A DNA stretch of 64,000 nt from Chlorobium sp. (lineage in GTDB: Bacteria > Bacteroidota > Chlorobiia > Chlorobiales > Chlorobiaceae). Both the position numbers and the translations under genes were made by a program. Under the pieces are notes generated by a model. It saw only the letters and a list, made by a program, of their open reading frames with translations, made no database searches and had not been told where the DNA came from. Within the stretch, counting starts at the first letter, position 1, and each line of letters begins with the position of its first letter. This document shows, piece after piece, positions 40,416-49,638 of this stretch. The stretch lies in the NCBI GenBank assembly GCA_028277225.1, contig JANQHB010000030.1, positions 1 to 64,000 of the forward strand, written 5' to 3'.

Positions 40416-43175
40416 TTGACTGAAATCAGACGATTTGTCGGCCTTTTCTGCCTTACCGCTCTCTTCCTGTTAAGAGCTGCCGAACCCGTGACCGCCGCAC
40501 CCCTGGAAACTGTTTTCCCCGACACGCTCGATATTCCGCACAAACGCCATACTATCGAGCCATACATGAGGCCGTTGAGAAAAACGGTCGGTCTTGCCCT
40601 TTCGGGAGGAGGGGCAAACGGTATGGCCCAGATAGGCGTTCTCAAGGCTTTCGAGGAAGAGAACATTCCTGTCGACGCTATTGCAGGAACAAGCATCGGC
40701 GCTGTGGTAGGCGGTCTCTATTCAACCGGATACAATGCCGATGCGCTTGAAAAGATCGCAAAAGAACTCCCCTGGGAAGACCTTTTGTCATTAGACAGCA
40801 AGGCACCCCGTGAAAATACCTTTCTCGAACAGAGAAAGATCCGTGACAGAGCGACAATAGCGATCCGTTTTGAAGATTTCAAACTCGTTGTTCCCAAATC
40901 GTTAAGCTCATCCCAGAAGCTGACAAAAGTCCTCGACCTTCTGGCCATGAATGCGCCGTACCATCCCGAAGGGCCTTTCACAACGCTTCCCATCTCTTTC
41001 AGGGCCGTTACAACCGACCTTGTTTCAGGCAAACGTGTCACGCTTCTTGACGGTGCACTTTCGGAAGCCATGCTGGCAAGCAGCACCATCCCGGTGATCT
41101 TCGAACCTGTCGAGCTTGACAAACAAAAACTGGCTGACGGAGGACTGGTTGCGAACCTTGCCGTCGACGAACTTGAAAACGCCGATCTCGACTATAAAAT
41201 AGGCGTTGACACAAGGGGCAGCATGTATACCCTTGCAGAAGATATCGACATCCCCTGGCAGGCAGCCGACCAGACCATGACTATTCTCATCGACCTGCAA
41301 TACCCCCGGCAGCTGGAAAAAGCCGACCTGGTTATCGCTCCTGATGTCGGCAACAACCCGGCAATTGATTTTTCGAACCTTCCTGACCTGATCAGGTCAG
41401 GATACACCAGCGGCAAGGCTCTTGCCAGAAAGATCCACAAGGATATCGATATTCCCTCCCGCACCAGAACGTCTCTAGCCCGATACAAGACATCCCTCCG
41501 CATCGACACACCCGGCCGTCCTGTGCCATCAGAGCTCTTCCACCTGACCGGAAACATCATACGTAACGCCGCAACGCTTGAAGATGCATTGAAAAATCTG
41601 CTTGAAACCGACCTGTTCACACAAGTCTTCGCAACCATCGACAGGCAGAGAAAAGATGTCGTCTTTCATTGCACAACACCACCGGCGGTCGATAGCGTCG
41701 AACTTGTCAACAGTACACTCCCGATAAGCCGAACAGAACTTGATAACTGTTTCTGTCCTCTTTTTCATAAAGGCTACACCAACACCGAAGGTACCAGAGC
41801 GCTGGAAGCACTCTTGTCACTTTTCAGGAATAAAGGATATCCGCTTGTCGATATCGACCATATCGATGTCATCGAAGGAAAGCTTGTCATTGTTCTCACC
41901 GATGGCCGTATTTCATCACTCGTGGTATCGCAGGACAAGAATATCACCCGCCCGACACCGGTGATGAGAGAAATTCCCATAGACACATCGAAGGCGGTCA
42001 ACCTCAAAGATATCGAACGATCGATCGACAATCTCTTCGGAACCGGAGCATTCAACCGCGTTTCGATAGGAATTGCCGGAAAGGACCCGACAGCGCTGAA
42101 AGAAGGAAAACTTCCGCTCAGGATCCGGCTCAATGAAAAGCCGCCCAGCGTCCTCCGCCTCGGGGTGCGATACGATGAAACGTATAATGCGCAGGCAATG
42201 ATCGATTTCAGGAACGAGAATCTCTCCGGCACGCTGAACTCCATTGGGGGTTGGGCGAAGATCGGAGATAAAAACAACCGGGCAAACCTGGAATTCAACA
42301 TGCCGGCAATAGGAAAGACCAGCTTGACGTTCACGACAAAACTGTTTTACGACGAACGGAAACTTGATATACGAAATCCGGCTTTTTCCGATGAGTTTTT
42401 TTTCAAAGACCGCAGTCCATCCCGGCAATATGGCATTCAGCATATCGGGCTTGCAACATCGTTCGGAACAAGTATCGGCAAAAGCAGCCAGTTGCTTTTT
42501 GACATGACAGTCAAAAACAGTCAGGCATTTGACCAGGGAAACGGCCCCTTTGTCACCCAGAATAACGACCTGGCAACCACCTCGCTTGAGTTTACCCTGG
42601 ATACAAGAGACGACTCTTTTTTGCCCAGAAAAGGACGTCTCTCGAATGTGAAATACTCTTTTACTCCGGAAATCTTCAACGACCTGTCGTTCTGGCAGTT
42701 GCAGTTATGCCACGAGGAAAACATACCTATCAGCAGACAGACCTCGGCCCAGCTCAGTTTTTCTTTCGGCTTCAGTGGAGGTGATTTTCCTTTTTCTGAA
42801 CGCTATTTCCTCGGTGGAGCAGCCAGTCCCTACAACTACCGTTTTATCGGCCTGCAGGAAAACGACCGCATCGGGCAGAACATTGCCGTGCTGGGAGCAA
42901 ATCTACGTTACAGCCCGTCGTTCGACCTCATCTTTCCATCCTCGTTCATTGTCTATTACAATGCGGGCAACGTCTGGGAAAAAAGCAATGATATGGCTCC
43001 GGGCGATTTTATCCATGGTTTCGGGGCAGGCCTGAACTGGGAAACACCAATCGGACCGGCAAGCCTTACTGCAGGAAAAGCGTTCAGATTTGACAGTGAC
43101 GATGACAGTTCGGGCCTCTCAGCGCTCCGGTTTGCCGAAACAGTATTCTATTTCAATTTCGGCCACGCATTCTGA
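40416..43175 (+). CDS. Patatin-like phospholipase with Omp85/D15 barrel domain
   Basis: A 919-residue outer-membrane fusion. A signal peptide (about 1-28) precedes the patatin domain with oxyanion motif SGGGANG (63-69), nucleophile S93 in GTSIG and catalytic D241 in ADGG. POTRA-like sequence fills about 400-560, and the C-terminal third is a surface-antigen beta-barrel (LRLGVRYDETYNAQAMIDFRNENL onward, ending YFNFGHAF). It resembles type Vd autotransporters such as PlpD. The start is TTG, backed by GGAG 7 bases upstream and by the signal peptide that begins there. The substrate is presumably a phospholipid. Confidence 0.92.
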   Translation: MTEIRRFVGLFCLTALFLLRAAEPVTAAPLETVFPDTLDIPHKRHTIEPYMRPLRKTVGLALSGGGANGMAQIGVLKAFEEENIPVDAIAGTSIGAVVGGLYSTGYNADALEKIAKELPWEDLLSLDSKAPRENTFLEQRKIRDRATIAIRFEDFKLVVPKSLSSSQKLTKVLDLLAMNAPYHPEGPFTTLPISFRAVTTDLVSGKRVTLLDGALSEAMLASSTIPVIFEPVELDKQKLADGGLVANLAVDELENADLDYKIGVDTRGSMYTLAEDIDIPWQAADQTMTILIDLQYPRQLEKADLVIAPDVGNNPAIDFSNLPDLIRSGYTSGKALARKIHKDIDIPSRTRTSLARYKTSLRIDTPGRPVPSELFHLTGNIIRNAATLEDALKNLLETDLFTQVFATIDRQRKDVVFHCTTPPAVDSVELVNSTLPISRTELDNCFCPLFHKGYTNTEGTRALEALLSLFRNKGYPLVDIDHIDVIEGKLVIVLTDGRISSLVVSQDKNITRPTPVMREIPIDTSKAVNLKDIERSIDNLFGTGAFNRVSIGIAGKDPTALKEGKLPLRIRLNEKPPSVLRLGVRYDETYNAQAMIDFRNENLSGTLNSIGGWAKIGDKNNRANLEFNMPAIGKTSLTFTTKLFYDERKLDIRNPAFSDEFFFKDRSPSRQYGIQHIGLATSFGTSIGKSSQLLFDMTVKNSQAFDQGNGPFVTQNNDLATTSLEFTLDTRDDSFLPRKGRLSNVKYSFTPEIFNDLSFWQLQLCHEENIPISRQTSAQLSFSFGFSGGDFPFSERYFLGGAASPYNYRFIGLQENDRIGQNIAVLGANLRYSPSFDLIFPSSFIVYYNAGNVWEKSNDMAPGDFIHGFGAGLNWETPIGPASLTAGKAFRFDSDDDSSGLSALRFAETVFYFNFGHAF

Positions 43176-43314
43176 CAAGGACCGATCACTCCTGTTTTCC
43201 TACGCCGAAATACAACTTTTTCGGCAGCGACGGTATGCTCGGGGTTTTTTGTATTTTATTCCCCCTGAGAGGCTTTCAGACCGAGTTCAACCAATCCATG
43301 CAGAAAACAACAAC

Positions 43315-44091
43315 GTGACCGACAGGAAAAAACCCCGCATCCTGGTCTGCAATGATGACGGCATCGATGCCGATGGTATACACGTCCTTGCAGGCTCGAT
43401 GAAAAAAATCGGTGATGTAACGGTAGTCGCACCTTCAGAACCAAGAAGCGGCATGGGGCATGCTATGACGCTTGGCGTCCCTCTTCGGGTAAAAGAGTAT
43501 CGTAAAAACAGCCGTTTTTTCGGTTATACCGTTTCAGGCACACCTGTAGACTGTATCAAAGTCGCCATAAGCCATATTCTTCCCGAAAAACCCGATATCA
43601 TCGTAAGCGGCATCAACTACGGGAGCAATACAGCGACCAACACACTCTACTCCGGAACGGTAGCTGCCGCTCTCGAAGGTGTGATACAGCATATCCCCTC
43701 GATTGCTTTTTCGCTGACAACCTATGAGAACGCAGACTTCAGCTATGCCGGGAAAATCGCCCGAAAACTGGTGCGAAAAACGCTCCGTGAAGGACTGCCC
43801 GAAGACACGATTCTATCGGTCAACATACCGAACATTCCCGAATCGGAGATCCGGGGGATCAAGGCAACCCGTCAGGGAAAATCACGCTGGGCTGAAAACA
43901 CCATTGAACGCGATGACATGTATGGCAATCCATACTACTGGCTGAGCGGGAAATTGAAGCTTCTTGACGAAAATACCGCATACGACGAGTATGCCATAAG
44001 GGAAAACTATGTGACCGTGACACCCATATCCATCGATATGACAAACCATGAAGCACTGACTGCGATAAAGGGCTGGAAGCTGAAGAAATAG
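43315..44091 (+). CDS. surE: 5'/3'-nucleotidase SurE
   Basis: Survival protein that dephosphorylates nucleoside monophosphates. The 258 residues start VTDRKKPRILVCNDDGID from a GTG; the metal-binding pair D14-D15 is clear, as are VAPSEPRSGMGHAMT, GTPVDCIKVA and SGINYGSN. The frame is open back to 43090, but that part overlaps the barrel gene in another frame. A hairpin common to ccsB begins 5 bases past the stop. Confidence 0.95.
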   Translation: MTDRKKPRILVCNDDGIDADGIHVLAGSMKKIGDVTVVAPSEPRSGMGHAMTLGVPLRVKEYRKNSRFFGYTVSGTPVDCIKVAISHILPEKPDIIVSGINYGSNTATNTLYSGTVAAALEGVIQHIPSIAFSLTTYENADFSYAGKIARKLVRKTLREGLPEDTILSVNIPNIPESEIRGIKATRQGKSRWAENTIERDDMYGNPYYWLSGKLKLLDENTAYDEYAIRENYVTVTPISIDMTNHEALTAIKGWKLKK

Positions 44092-44515
44092 GAGCAGCGC
44101 ACTTTGTGCGCAGGAGTAAGGAGGGGAAGATCGTGAATCGTGAATGGTGGGAAAAGGTAAGAAAAGAGACCGGAGGCCGGAGGCCGGTTTTTCGAGAGGG
44201 TGACTTGGCGAGAGGGCGAAAGAAAATAGTGGGCGGTCTTTAGCAGGCAGTTGGCAAGTTGCAGGGGCGAAAAATCTTTCGCCCGTGTCCGGGGACCGGT
44301 TTTTTCGAGAAGGCGAGTGAGCAAAGAAAAGAACTGAGATATGACCGATAAATCTTATAGGACTTATAGGTCCTATAGGACTCATAGGACCCCTATAGAA
44401 TTCATGTAATGTGTCCGGCATTGCCACACCTCAACATCTTACTTCCTTATTTTTGCCTTTTGAATTTTGACTTTTCTATCTTCCCCTATTACCTACTACC
44501 CACTACCGACTATCT
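44092..44515. repeat. Composite repeat island 7
   Basis: Starts right after surE with the palindrome GCGCACTTTGTGCGC (44097-44111) and CAGGAGTAAGGAG, then ATCGTGAATCGTGAATGGTG heptads. GGAGGCCGGAGGCCGG and GGCGAGAGGGCGA words follow, then a nonamer array (44352-44398), the reverse of the CGGATACATTGG and GAGGTGTTGC words in variant form, CTTTTGAATTTTGACTTTTC (near 44458) and TTACCTACTACCCACTACC. No gene is seen in these 424 bp. Confidence 0.88.
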
Positions 44516-44520
44516 ATATA

Positions 44521-46212
44521 ATGAACTGCTTTCTTGTTGACTACGGCGATATACTGGCTCCCAAAAAGGGATTTTCCAGGCTTTTCAAAGATTATACACA
44601 CGAAGGGCAGATGCATGAAACGCTTGCCGATCGCTTTTTCCATTACGATTACCGGCGGGAAGCCGATTATTTCAGCCACCTCAACACCCTTTCCGCAAAA
44701 CAGTTCAGACGCCGGGAACTGATCGACCTTCTTGTCAGGCAAAACAGGGCTTTCGGGGTTGCTGAAAAACATATCGACACACTTTCCCGGCTCGATTCGC
44801 CTCAATGTATGTTCGTGGTCACGGGCCAGCAGCCAGGCCTGTTCACCGGACCGCTCTACTCGATCTACAAGGCGCTTACCGCAATTGTCGTTGCCGAACG
44901 TCAAAAAGTGATGTTCCCGGAGTACGATTTTCTTCCCCTTTTCTGGATAGAAGGCGAAGATCACGATTTCAGTGAATCTGCATCCACATCACTTTTCGAA
45001 AACGGCCATATTGCATCTGTCGTCCTCGAACCCTGGAACCGACTGCCGGAACAGATGGTTTGCCGGACCGTGATGGGCCAAGGTATTACCGACTCCATCG
45101 ACGCGTTCCTCTCGCTTTTGCAGGAGAGTGAACAGAAAGAGAAGATCGCCGAAACGCTCCAGTCCTTTTATACTCCGGAAAGCACACTGGAACTTGCATT
45201 CGCAAAAACAATGGCGCTCCTCTTCAAGGATTACCCTCTCCTCATGCTTTCTCCGGCCGATCCGGAATTCAAGAAATTGTCTGCCGATGTTCTGCATCGC
45301 GAACTGGCAACGTGTCCTCATACTTCGCACAGTGTTATCGGGCAGAGTTCGATCCTGGAGAACATGGGATACGAAGCACAGGCCAAGCCGAGAACAGTGA
45401 ACCTCTTCCTCCTGAACCATCATGGGCAACGGATGAAAATCGAGGATCACGGTACAGACCGGTTCATAACAACTCCCGGGCAGTACACCTATTCAAGGCA
45501 CCAGATGCTCGAGCTATGCACCGACCATCCGGAACAGTTCAGCCCGAACGTTATCCTGCGGCCGATCGTGCAGGATCATGTCCTGCCGGTTTTCGCCTAT
45601 ATCGGCGGGCCTGGTGAAATCAATTACCTCGCCCAGTACCGGAAAGTATACGAGCATTTCGGACTCAGAATGCCCTTTGTCATCCCGCGAGCCAGCATCA
45701 CCCTGGTTGAGCCGCCTATCAGCAAAATCATGGATAAAGTTCTCCGGATAACAGGCCGGTTGAGCCTTTCGAGAAAACAGGTCTACCTCAATGCATTCAA
45801 GGACCTCAGGACACTGCAGAAAAATGCGGTTTCAGGTGCCGAAAACCATGACTTCGATGCCGTGCTGGACAAGGCTGCACGCAACATGCAGGAAGAGCTC
45901 GAAGCCCTGGTGCCGACACTTTCCAACCTCGACCGAAATCTTGAACAGGTCCTTTCCGGATCGATGCGGCAGGTTGAAAAAATCATAGAGGGAATCCGGC
46001 AGAAAACACACAAGGCAGGCAGAAGAAAACACGACGAACTTGTCCTGCAGCTTGACAAGGCTGCATCGGCTTTCTTTCCCGGCGATGTTGCCCAGGAACG
46101 CGCCATCAACGTTTTCTACTTCATCAACAAATACGGATGGAATGTTATCGACGATTGTGCTGCGATCCTGCGTGCGCACGCGACCGAATCCCACATGATA
46201 CTCGAACTGTAG
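44521..46212 (+). CDS. bshC: Bacillithiol biosynthesis cysteine-adding enzyme BshC
   Basis: Adds cysteine to glucosaminyl malate in the last step of bacillithiol synthesis. The 563-residue protein has the BshC pattern FVVTGQQPGLFTGPLYSIYKALTAI, FWIEGEDHDFSE, and VLPVFAYIGGPGEINYLAQYRKVYEHF, with a C-terminal coiled coil. The frame is open to 44467 through repeat words, so the ATG at MNCFLVDYGDI is used. Chlorobaculum tepidum is known to make an N-methylated bacillithiol. It converges with the DsbD-like gene, 16 bp apart. Confidence 0.95.
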   Translation: MNCFLVDYGDILAPKKGFSRLFKDYTHEGQMHETLADRFFHYDYRREADYFSHLNTLSAKQFRRRELIDLLVRQNRAFGVAEKHIDTLSRLDSPQCMFVVTGQQPGLFTGPLYSIYKALTAIVVAERQKVMFPEYDFLPLFWIEGEDHDFSESASTSLFENGHIASVVLEPWNRLPEQMVCRTVMGQGITDSIDAFLSLLQESEQKEKIAETLQSFYTPESTLELAFAKTMALLFKDYPLLMLSPADPEFKKLSADVLHRELATCPHTSHSVIGQSSILENMGYEAQAKPRTVNLFLLNHHGQRMKIEDHGTDRFITTPGQYTYSRHQMLELCTDHPEQFSPNVILRPIVQDHVLPVFAYIGGPGEINYLAQYRKVYEHFGLRMPFVIPRASITLVEPPISKIMDKVLRITGRLSLSRKQVYLNAFKDLRTLQKNAVSGAENHDFDAVLDKAARNMQEELEALVPTLSNLDRNLEQVLSGSMRQVEKIIEGIRQKTHKAGRRKHDELVLQLDKAASAFFPGDVAQERAINVFYFINKYGWNVIDDCAAILRAHATESHMILEL

Positions 46213-46228
46213 ACCTCAGGGATCCGGT

Positions 46229-48367
46229 TCAGATACCGACATCGTCAAATGCCGACAGCAGCATATCGACCGTCACGACTTCCGGAAGAACAACAGCCTG
46301 TTCAAGATCGCCCATGGGAATGATCACAAGCAGAGGCACACCACTACGACCGAAACGCTGAAGCAGGGATGTAATCGCATCATCCCTTGTCGTCCAGTCC
46401 GCCCTCACTGCAACAACCTCTGGCTTGAGAAGAACCTCGCCAACCGAACGGTTGGCAAGAACGCTTGCTTCAAGAACCTTACAGGTTATGCACCACTCCG
46501 CAGTAAAATCAAGAAAAATTGTCTTTTTCTCCCCGATCAGCCGATCGAAAAGAGCAGGAGAAAAGTCTTTCCATACCACACCGTTTTTATCCTTCCTTTC
46601 CGCACTCCGCTCAGTGTTTTCGATCCTGCTGCCGCCGGGCTCCATCCGCCCCGTGTCGAGAATGAGGGTATAGAAGGCCCCGCCGATAAGAGCAAAAGCA
46701 AGCGTCCATATCACGAGCTGCCGTTTGAAAGACGTTCCGTAACCTATGAGGTTTCCGAGCACCCACAGCACAAACGCAATCACAAGGAGCAGGATGAAAA
46801 GCCGCAGCAGTCCCTGCCCACCGATCTGCGAATTCAGTATCGAAGCAAGCCAGATGACGACAGCCACAAGGACAAATCCCATAAGCTGCTTGAAAATATA
46901 CATCCAGTGCCCGGGTTTTGGCAGAAAACGCAGCCATACAGGATGCCAGGCAAGAATCACATAAGGAAACGCCATGCCAACCGCAATCACGGTAAAGAAA
47001 ATAAAAACGATCCAGGCTGGCTGGGCGAAAGCAAATCCAAGTGCTGAGCCGAGAAATGGAGCGGTGCACGGTGTTGCAAGGGTTGTAGCAAGTATGCCGC
47101 TGACAAAGGCGCCGAGGCTGTCATGATGGGAAGCCACCTTGCCTATCTTGCCGGATACTGCGGGAGCACCGATTTCGAAAAGGCCGAAAAGGTTCAGGCT
47201 GAAGCCGAAAACCACTGCTGCCATGAACATCACAAACGCCGGTGACTGGAACTGGAAACCCCAACCTATTGTTGCACCCATAGCCTGAAGCCCCCAGACA
47301 ACGATTGCAAGAAACCAGAACGACACCAGAATCCCTGAAGCAAACACAAGGCTGAGGAACCGGCCCGCAGCTCTCCCCGATTCAGAGTCTTCGGTACCGA
47401 TCAGACTGAAAACTTTCAGCCCGAGGACAGGAAGCACGCAGGGCATGATATTGAGCAGAATCCCGCCGAAAAAGGCGAAAACAAGCATGAGAAAAAGTGA
47501 TGCAGAATCATCTGCCGGTTCCGGTCCTGCAGCACCGTCTTCGGTATTGACCGTAATGACATAAGCACCTTTTTCCGTTACGGCAATCCCGCTGAAAACT
47601 GATGGCTCAATGACATCCGAGTACGGGATGATGAGAGTGTTATTGTTGACCCTGATCCGGTCGAGCACCATACCGTCCGGAGAAGAAAGCGGAAAAAAAT
47701 CCTTGAGTGATCGTGCCGGAAATCCTGCAAGCTCAACACTGAGAAGACTTCCCTCCTGTTTCTCTTCAATGCTGACTGCAACGACCCTGAGCGGCCCCTT
47801 GCCTGCATCATGGGCAACGGGGACCATCCGCTGAAACTCACGGGCCTTTTTCAGAAGTGCGTCAGATGCCGGCTCTTCTGTCAGAAGAACATCTGCAGAA
47901 CCCGGTATGCAGCTTTCCTTGCAGGAAAGCCAGGATACCTTTGCCTTGAGAGGAAAAAAACGAGCAGGGATCGACAGATCGGCGTCATTGCCTTCCGATA
48001 CTATTCTCGAGAAAAGCACAACCTCGTCATTGTAACCATAGCCGGTCATGCCTCCCGAGTCGAAACGTTCCGGATAAGGAAACTCCAGAACAGAAGCCTT
48101 TAACCCCAAAGGCAGTTCCCATTCTATTTCCACCGGCATTCCCGCATCACCCGGATTCTGCCAGTAGACATGCCATCCAGGCTCCATTTCCAGCCGCACA
48201 GCAGCAGTAAGGCCGGATTCAACAGAATTCTCTACAAGAAAGACTTCGGCCGAAACCGGTGAACGTCCTGAAAAAAACGAGGCGTGTGAACCGGGAATAC
48301 TGACAAGACAGAAAAAACAGAGAAAGCAAAGGAATACTGATGTCCTGCGCATAATCATGTCGGTCAT
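46229..48367 (-). CDS. DsbD/ScsB-like thiol:disulfide interchange protein
   Basis: A 712-residue membrane protein that moves electrons from cytoplasmic thioredoxin to the periplasm. After a signal peptide comes a periplasmic domain with SCKESCIPG (near 147). A CcdA-like bundle of about eight helices holds the redox cysteines in NIMPCVLPVLG (near 307) and ATPCTAPFLG (near 432). A C-terminal thioredoxin-like domain carries WCITC (near 627). It is the last gene after ccsB and ccsA, so it probably keeps apocytochrome cysteines reduced. ATGs at residues 1 and 6 are both possible. Confidence 0.9.
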   Translation of the reverse strand: MTDMIMRRTSVFLCFLCFFCLVSIPGSHASFFSGRSPVSAEVFLVENSVESGLTAAVRLEMEPGWHVYWQNPGDAGMPVEIEWELPLGLKASVLEFPYPERFDSGGMTGYGYNDEVVLFSRIVSEGNDADLSIPARFFPLKAKVSWLSCKESCIPGSADVLLTEEPASDALLKKAREFQRMVPVAHDAGKGPLRVVAVSIEEKQEGSLLSVELAGFPARSLKDFFPLSSPDGMVLDRIRVNNNTLIIPYSDVIEPSVFSGIAVTEKGAYVITVNTEDGAAGPEPADDSASLFLMLVFAFFGGILLNIMPCVLPVLGLKVFSLIGTEDSESGRAAGRFLSLVFASGILVSFWFLAIVVWGLQAMGATIGWGFQFQSPAFVMFMAAVVFGFSLNLFGLFEIGAPAVSGKIGKVASHHDSLGAFVSGILATTLATPCTAPFLGSALGFAFAQPAWIVFIFFTVIAVGMAFPYVILAWHPVWLRFLPKPGHWMYIFKQLMGFVLVAVVIWLASILNSQIGGQGLLRLFILLLVIAFVLWVLGNLIGYGTSFKRQLVIWTLAFALIGGAFYTLILDTGRMEPGGSRIENTERSAERKDKNGVVWKDFSPALFDRLIGEKKTIFLDFTAEWCITCKVLEASVLANRSVGEVLLKPEVVAVRADWTTRDDAITSLLQRFGRSGVPLLVIIPMGDLEQAVVLPEVVTVDMLLSAFDDVGI

Positions 48368-48428
48368 AGTGTTGTCATCGGTTAACCTGATATACCGGTA
48401 CGTTACAACTCATTGTCATACTGCTGCC

Positions 48429-49226
48429 TCACCCCGTCTGATAGGTATGCACACTGTTCTGGGCTGAAGGGAGGTAATTGACACCGAACCAGCTGACCAG
48501 CAAAACGAGAAAAGCAAGGGCAAGGTACCACTGGAGCACTCTTCTGTCTACCTTTGCGGATTTGGCATGCATATAACCGAGATAGACAAGCCAGGCAATC
48601 AGCGCCCAGGTTTCTTTCGGATCCCAGGTCCAGTAATGCCCCCATGCCTCTTTAGCCCAGAGAGCGCCAAAGACAAGCCCGAAGGTCAGAAAGACAAAAC
48701 CGAGCAATGCAAGATAGTGGCTGATGGCCTCTCCTTCCTCATCCGAGAACCTGCTGCGCCTGTAGAGTGTATGCCAGGCTGCCGCGGACGAAGCTGCAAG
48801 CAGAACATACCCTACCAGATACACCACCACATGCGGAACAAACCAGCTGCTCTGCAAAGCCGGCATCAGGGTCTTGTCGTAGACATCGGGAAACAGAATG
48901 TTAATGACAAGAAAAAATGAGGCCATTGCGACGCAGTAATACTTCAACCAGGCAATTTTCCAGCGATACTCGACCAGAAAACCGACAAGCGGGATCAACG
49001 TTGCATACCAGAGGCGTGTTTCCCCCAGGGTTCTGAGAGGTGGACGGTCCAGTTCCATCCAGAAAAGGACAAGAAATACCGTCATGATAGCAGTCCCGGT
49101 AATCATCAATACCATCCCGGGTACTTTCAGCGCCCTCGATCTGGCCGAAAGCAGTCCCAGAAGTGTACCACCGGCCCAGCATGTCATCGCACTGTATGAA
49201 ATATATGGAAAATCAACCCAGGTCAT
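48429..49226 (-). CDS. ccsA: Cytochrome c assembly protein CcsA (ResC-like)
   Basis: Membrane partner in system II heme attachment, 265 residues with about eight hydrophobic segments. The tryptophan-rich heme-handling motif appears as WGHYWTWDPKETWALIAWLVY, with histidines flanking it (for example VPHVVVYLVGYV). It follows ccsB on the same strand but is separated by a 412-bp repeat island. Confidence 0.93.
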   Translation of the reverse strand: MTWVDFPYISYSAMTCWAGGTLLGLLSARSRALKVPGMVLMITGTAIMTVFLVLFWMELDRPPLRTLGETRLWYATLIPLVGFLVEYRWKIAWLKYYCVAMASFFLVINILFPDVYDKTLMPALQSSWFVPHVVVYLVGYVLLAASSAAAWHTLYRRSRFSDEEGEAISHYLALLGFVFLTFGLVFGALWAKEAWGHYWTWDPKETWALIAWLVYLGYMHAKSAKVDRRVLQWYLALAFLVLLVSWFGVNYLPSAQNSVHTYQTG

Positions 49227-49637
49227 AGCTTATGATAAAAGTCAAAAATCTTGTTGCGTTGTTGGTTCCGATCCGGTTGAAAAAAACGGCCAAAAGGACG
49301 TAAAGGACTCAAATGACAAAAAACAACATTCCCGATCCATGAGTAACAGTCTTCAGCAGGCAGTTCACAGTCAGCAGTCAAAATCAATAATCCCTTTTGT
49401 CTCTTTCTCGCACATAGCACTTAACACGTAGCACATTCTTCCCCCTGTCTCCAGTCTCCCTGGCCGTCTGACCTTCGTACGGGCGGGTTTCAAACCCGCC
49501 CCTACAACTTGCCGACTGCCCACTGAAGACTGCCCACTATCTTCTCTTCCCCCGTCTCCTGGCTCTTGATTCTTTGTTACTGGCTACTTACTCCTGCGAG
49601 CCAGAGCGAGCTACTCCTGCGCACAAAGTGCGCTGCT
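49227..49637. repeat. Composite repeat island 8
   Basis: A 65-bp word at 49258-49322 repeats 6517-6581 almost exactly. Then come CAGCAGGCAGTTCACAGTCAGCAG and GTCTCCAGTCTCCC words, the hairpin GGGCGGGTTTCAAACCCGCCC (49481-49501), CCGACTGCCCACTGAAGACTGCCC, and the palindrome GCGCACAAAGTGCGC (49619-49633), which starts 5 bases past the ccsB stop. No gene is seen. The island lies inside the ccsB-ccsA gene pair. Confidence 0.88.
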
Positions 49638-49638
49638 G

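Noticed and set aside
43195..43260. Terminator after the patatin-Omp85 gene (GCCGAAA...TTTTCGGC, then GGGGTTTTTTG)
   Set aside because: The stem and the T-run are separated by more than 15 bases, so an intrinsic terminator cannot be argued with confidence.
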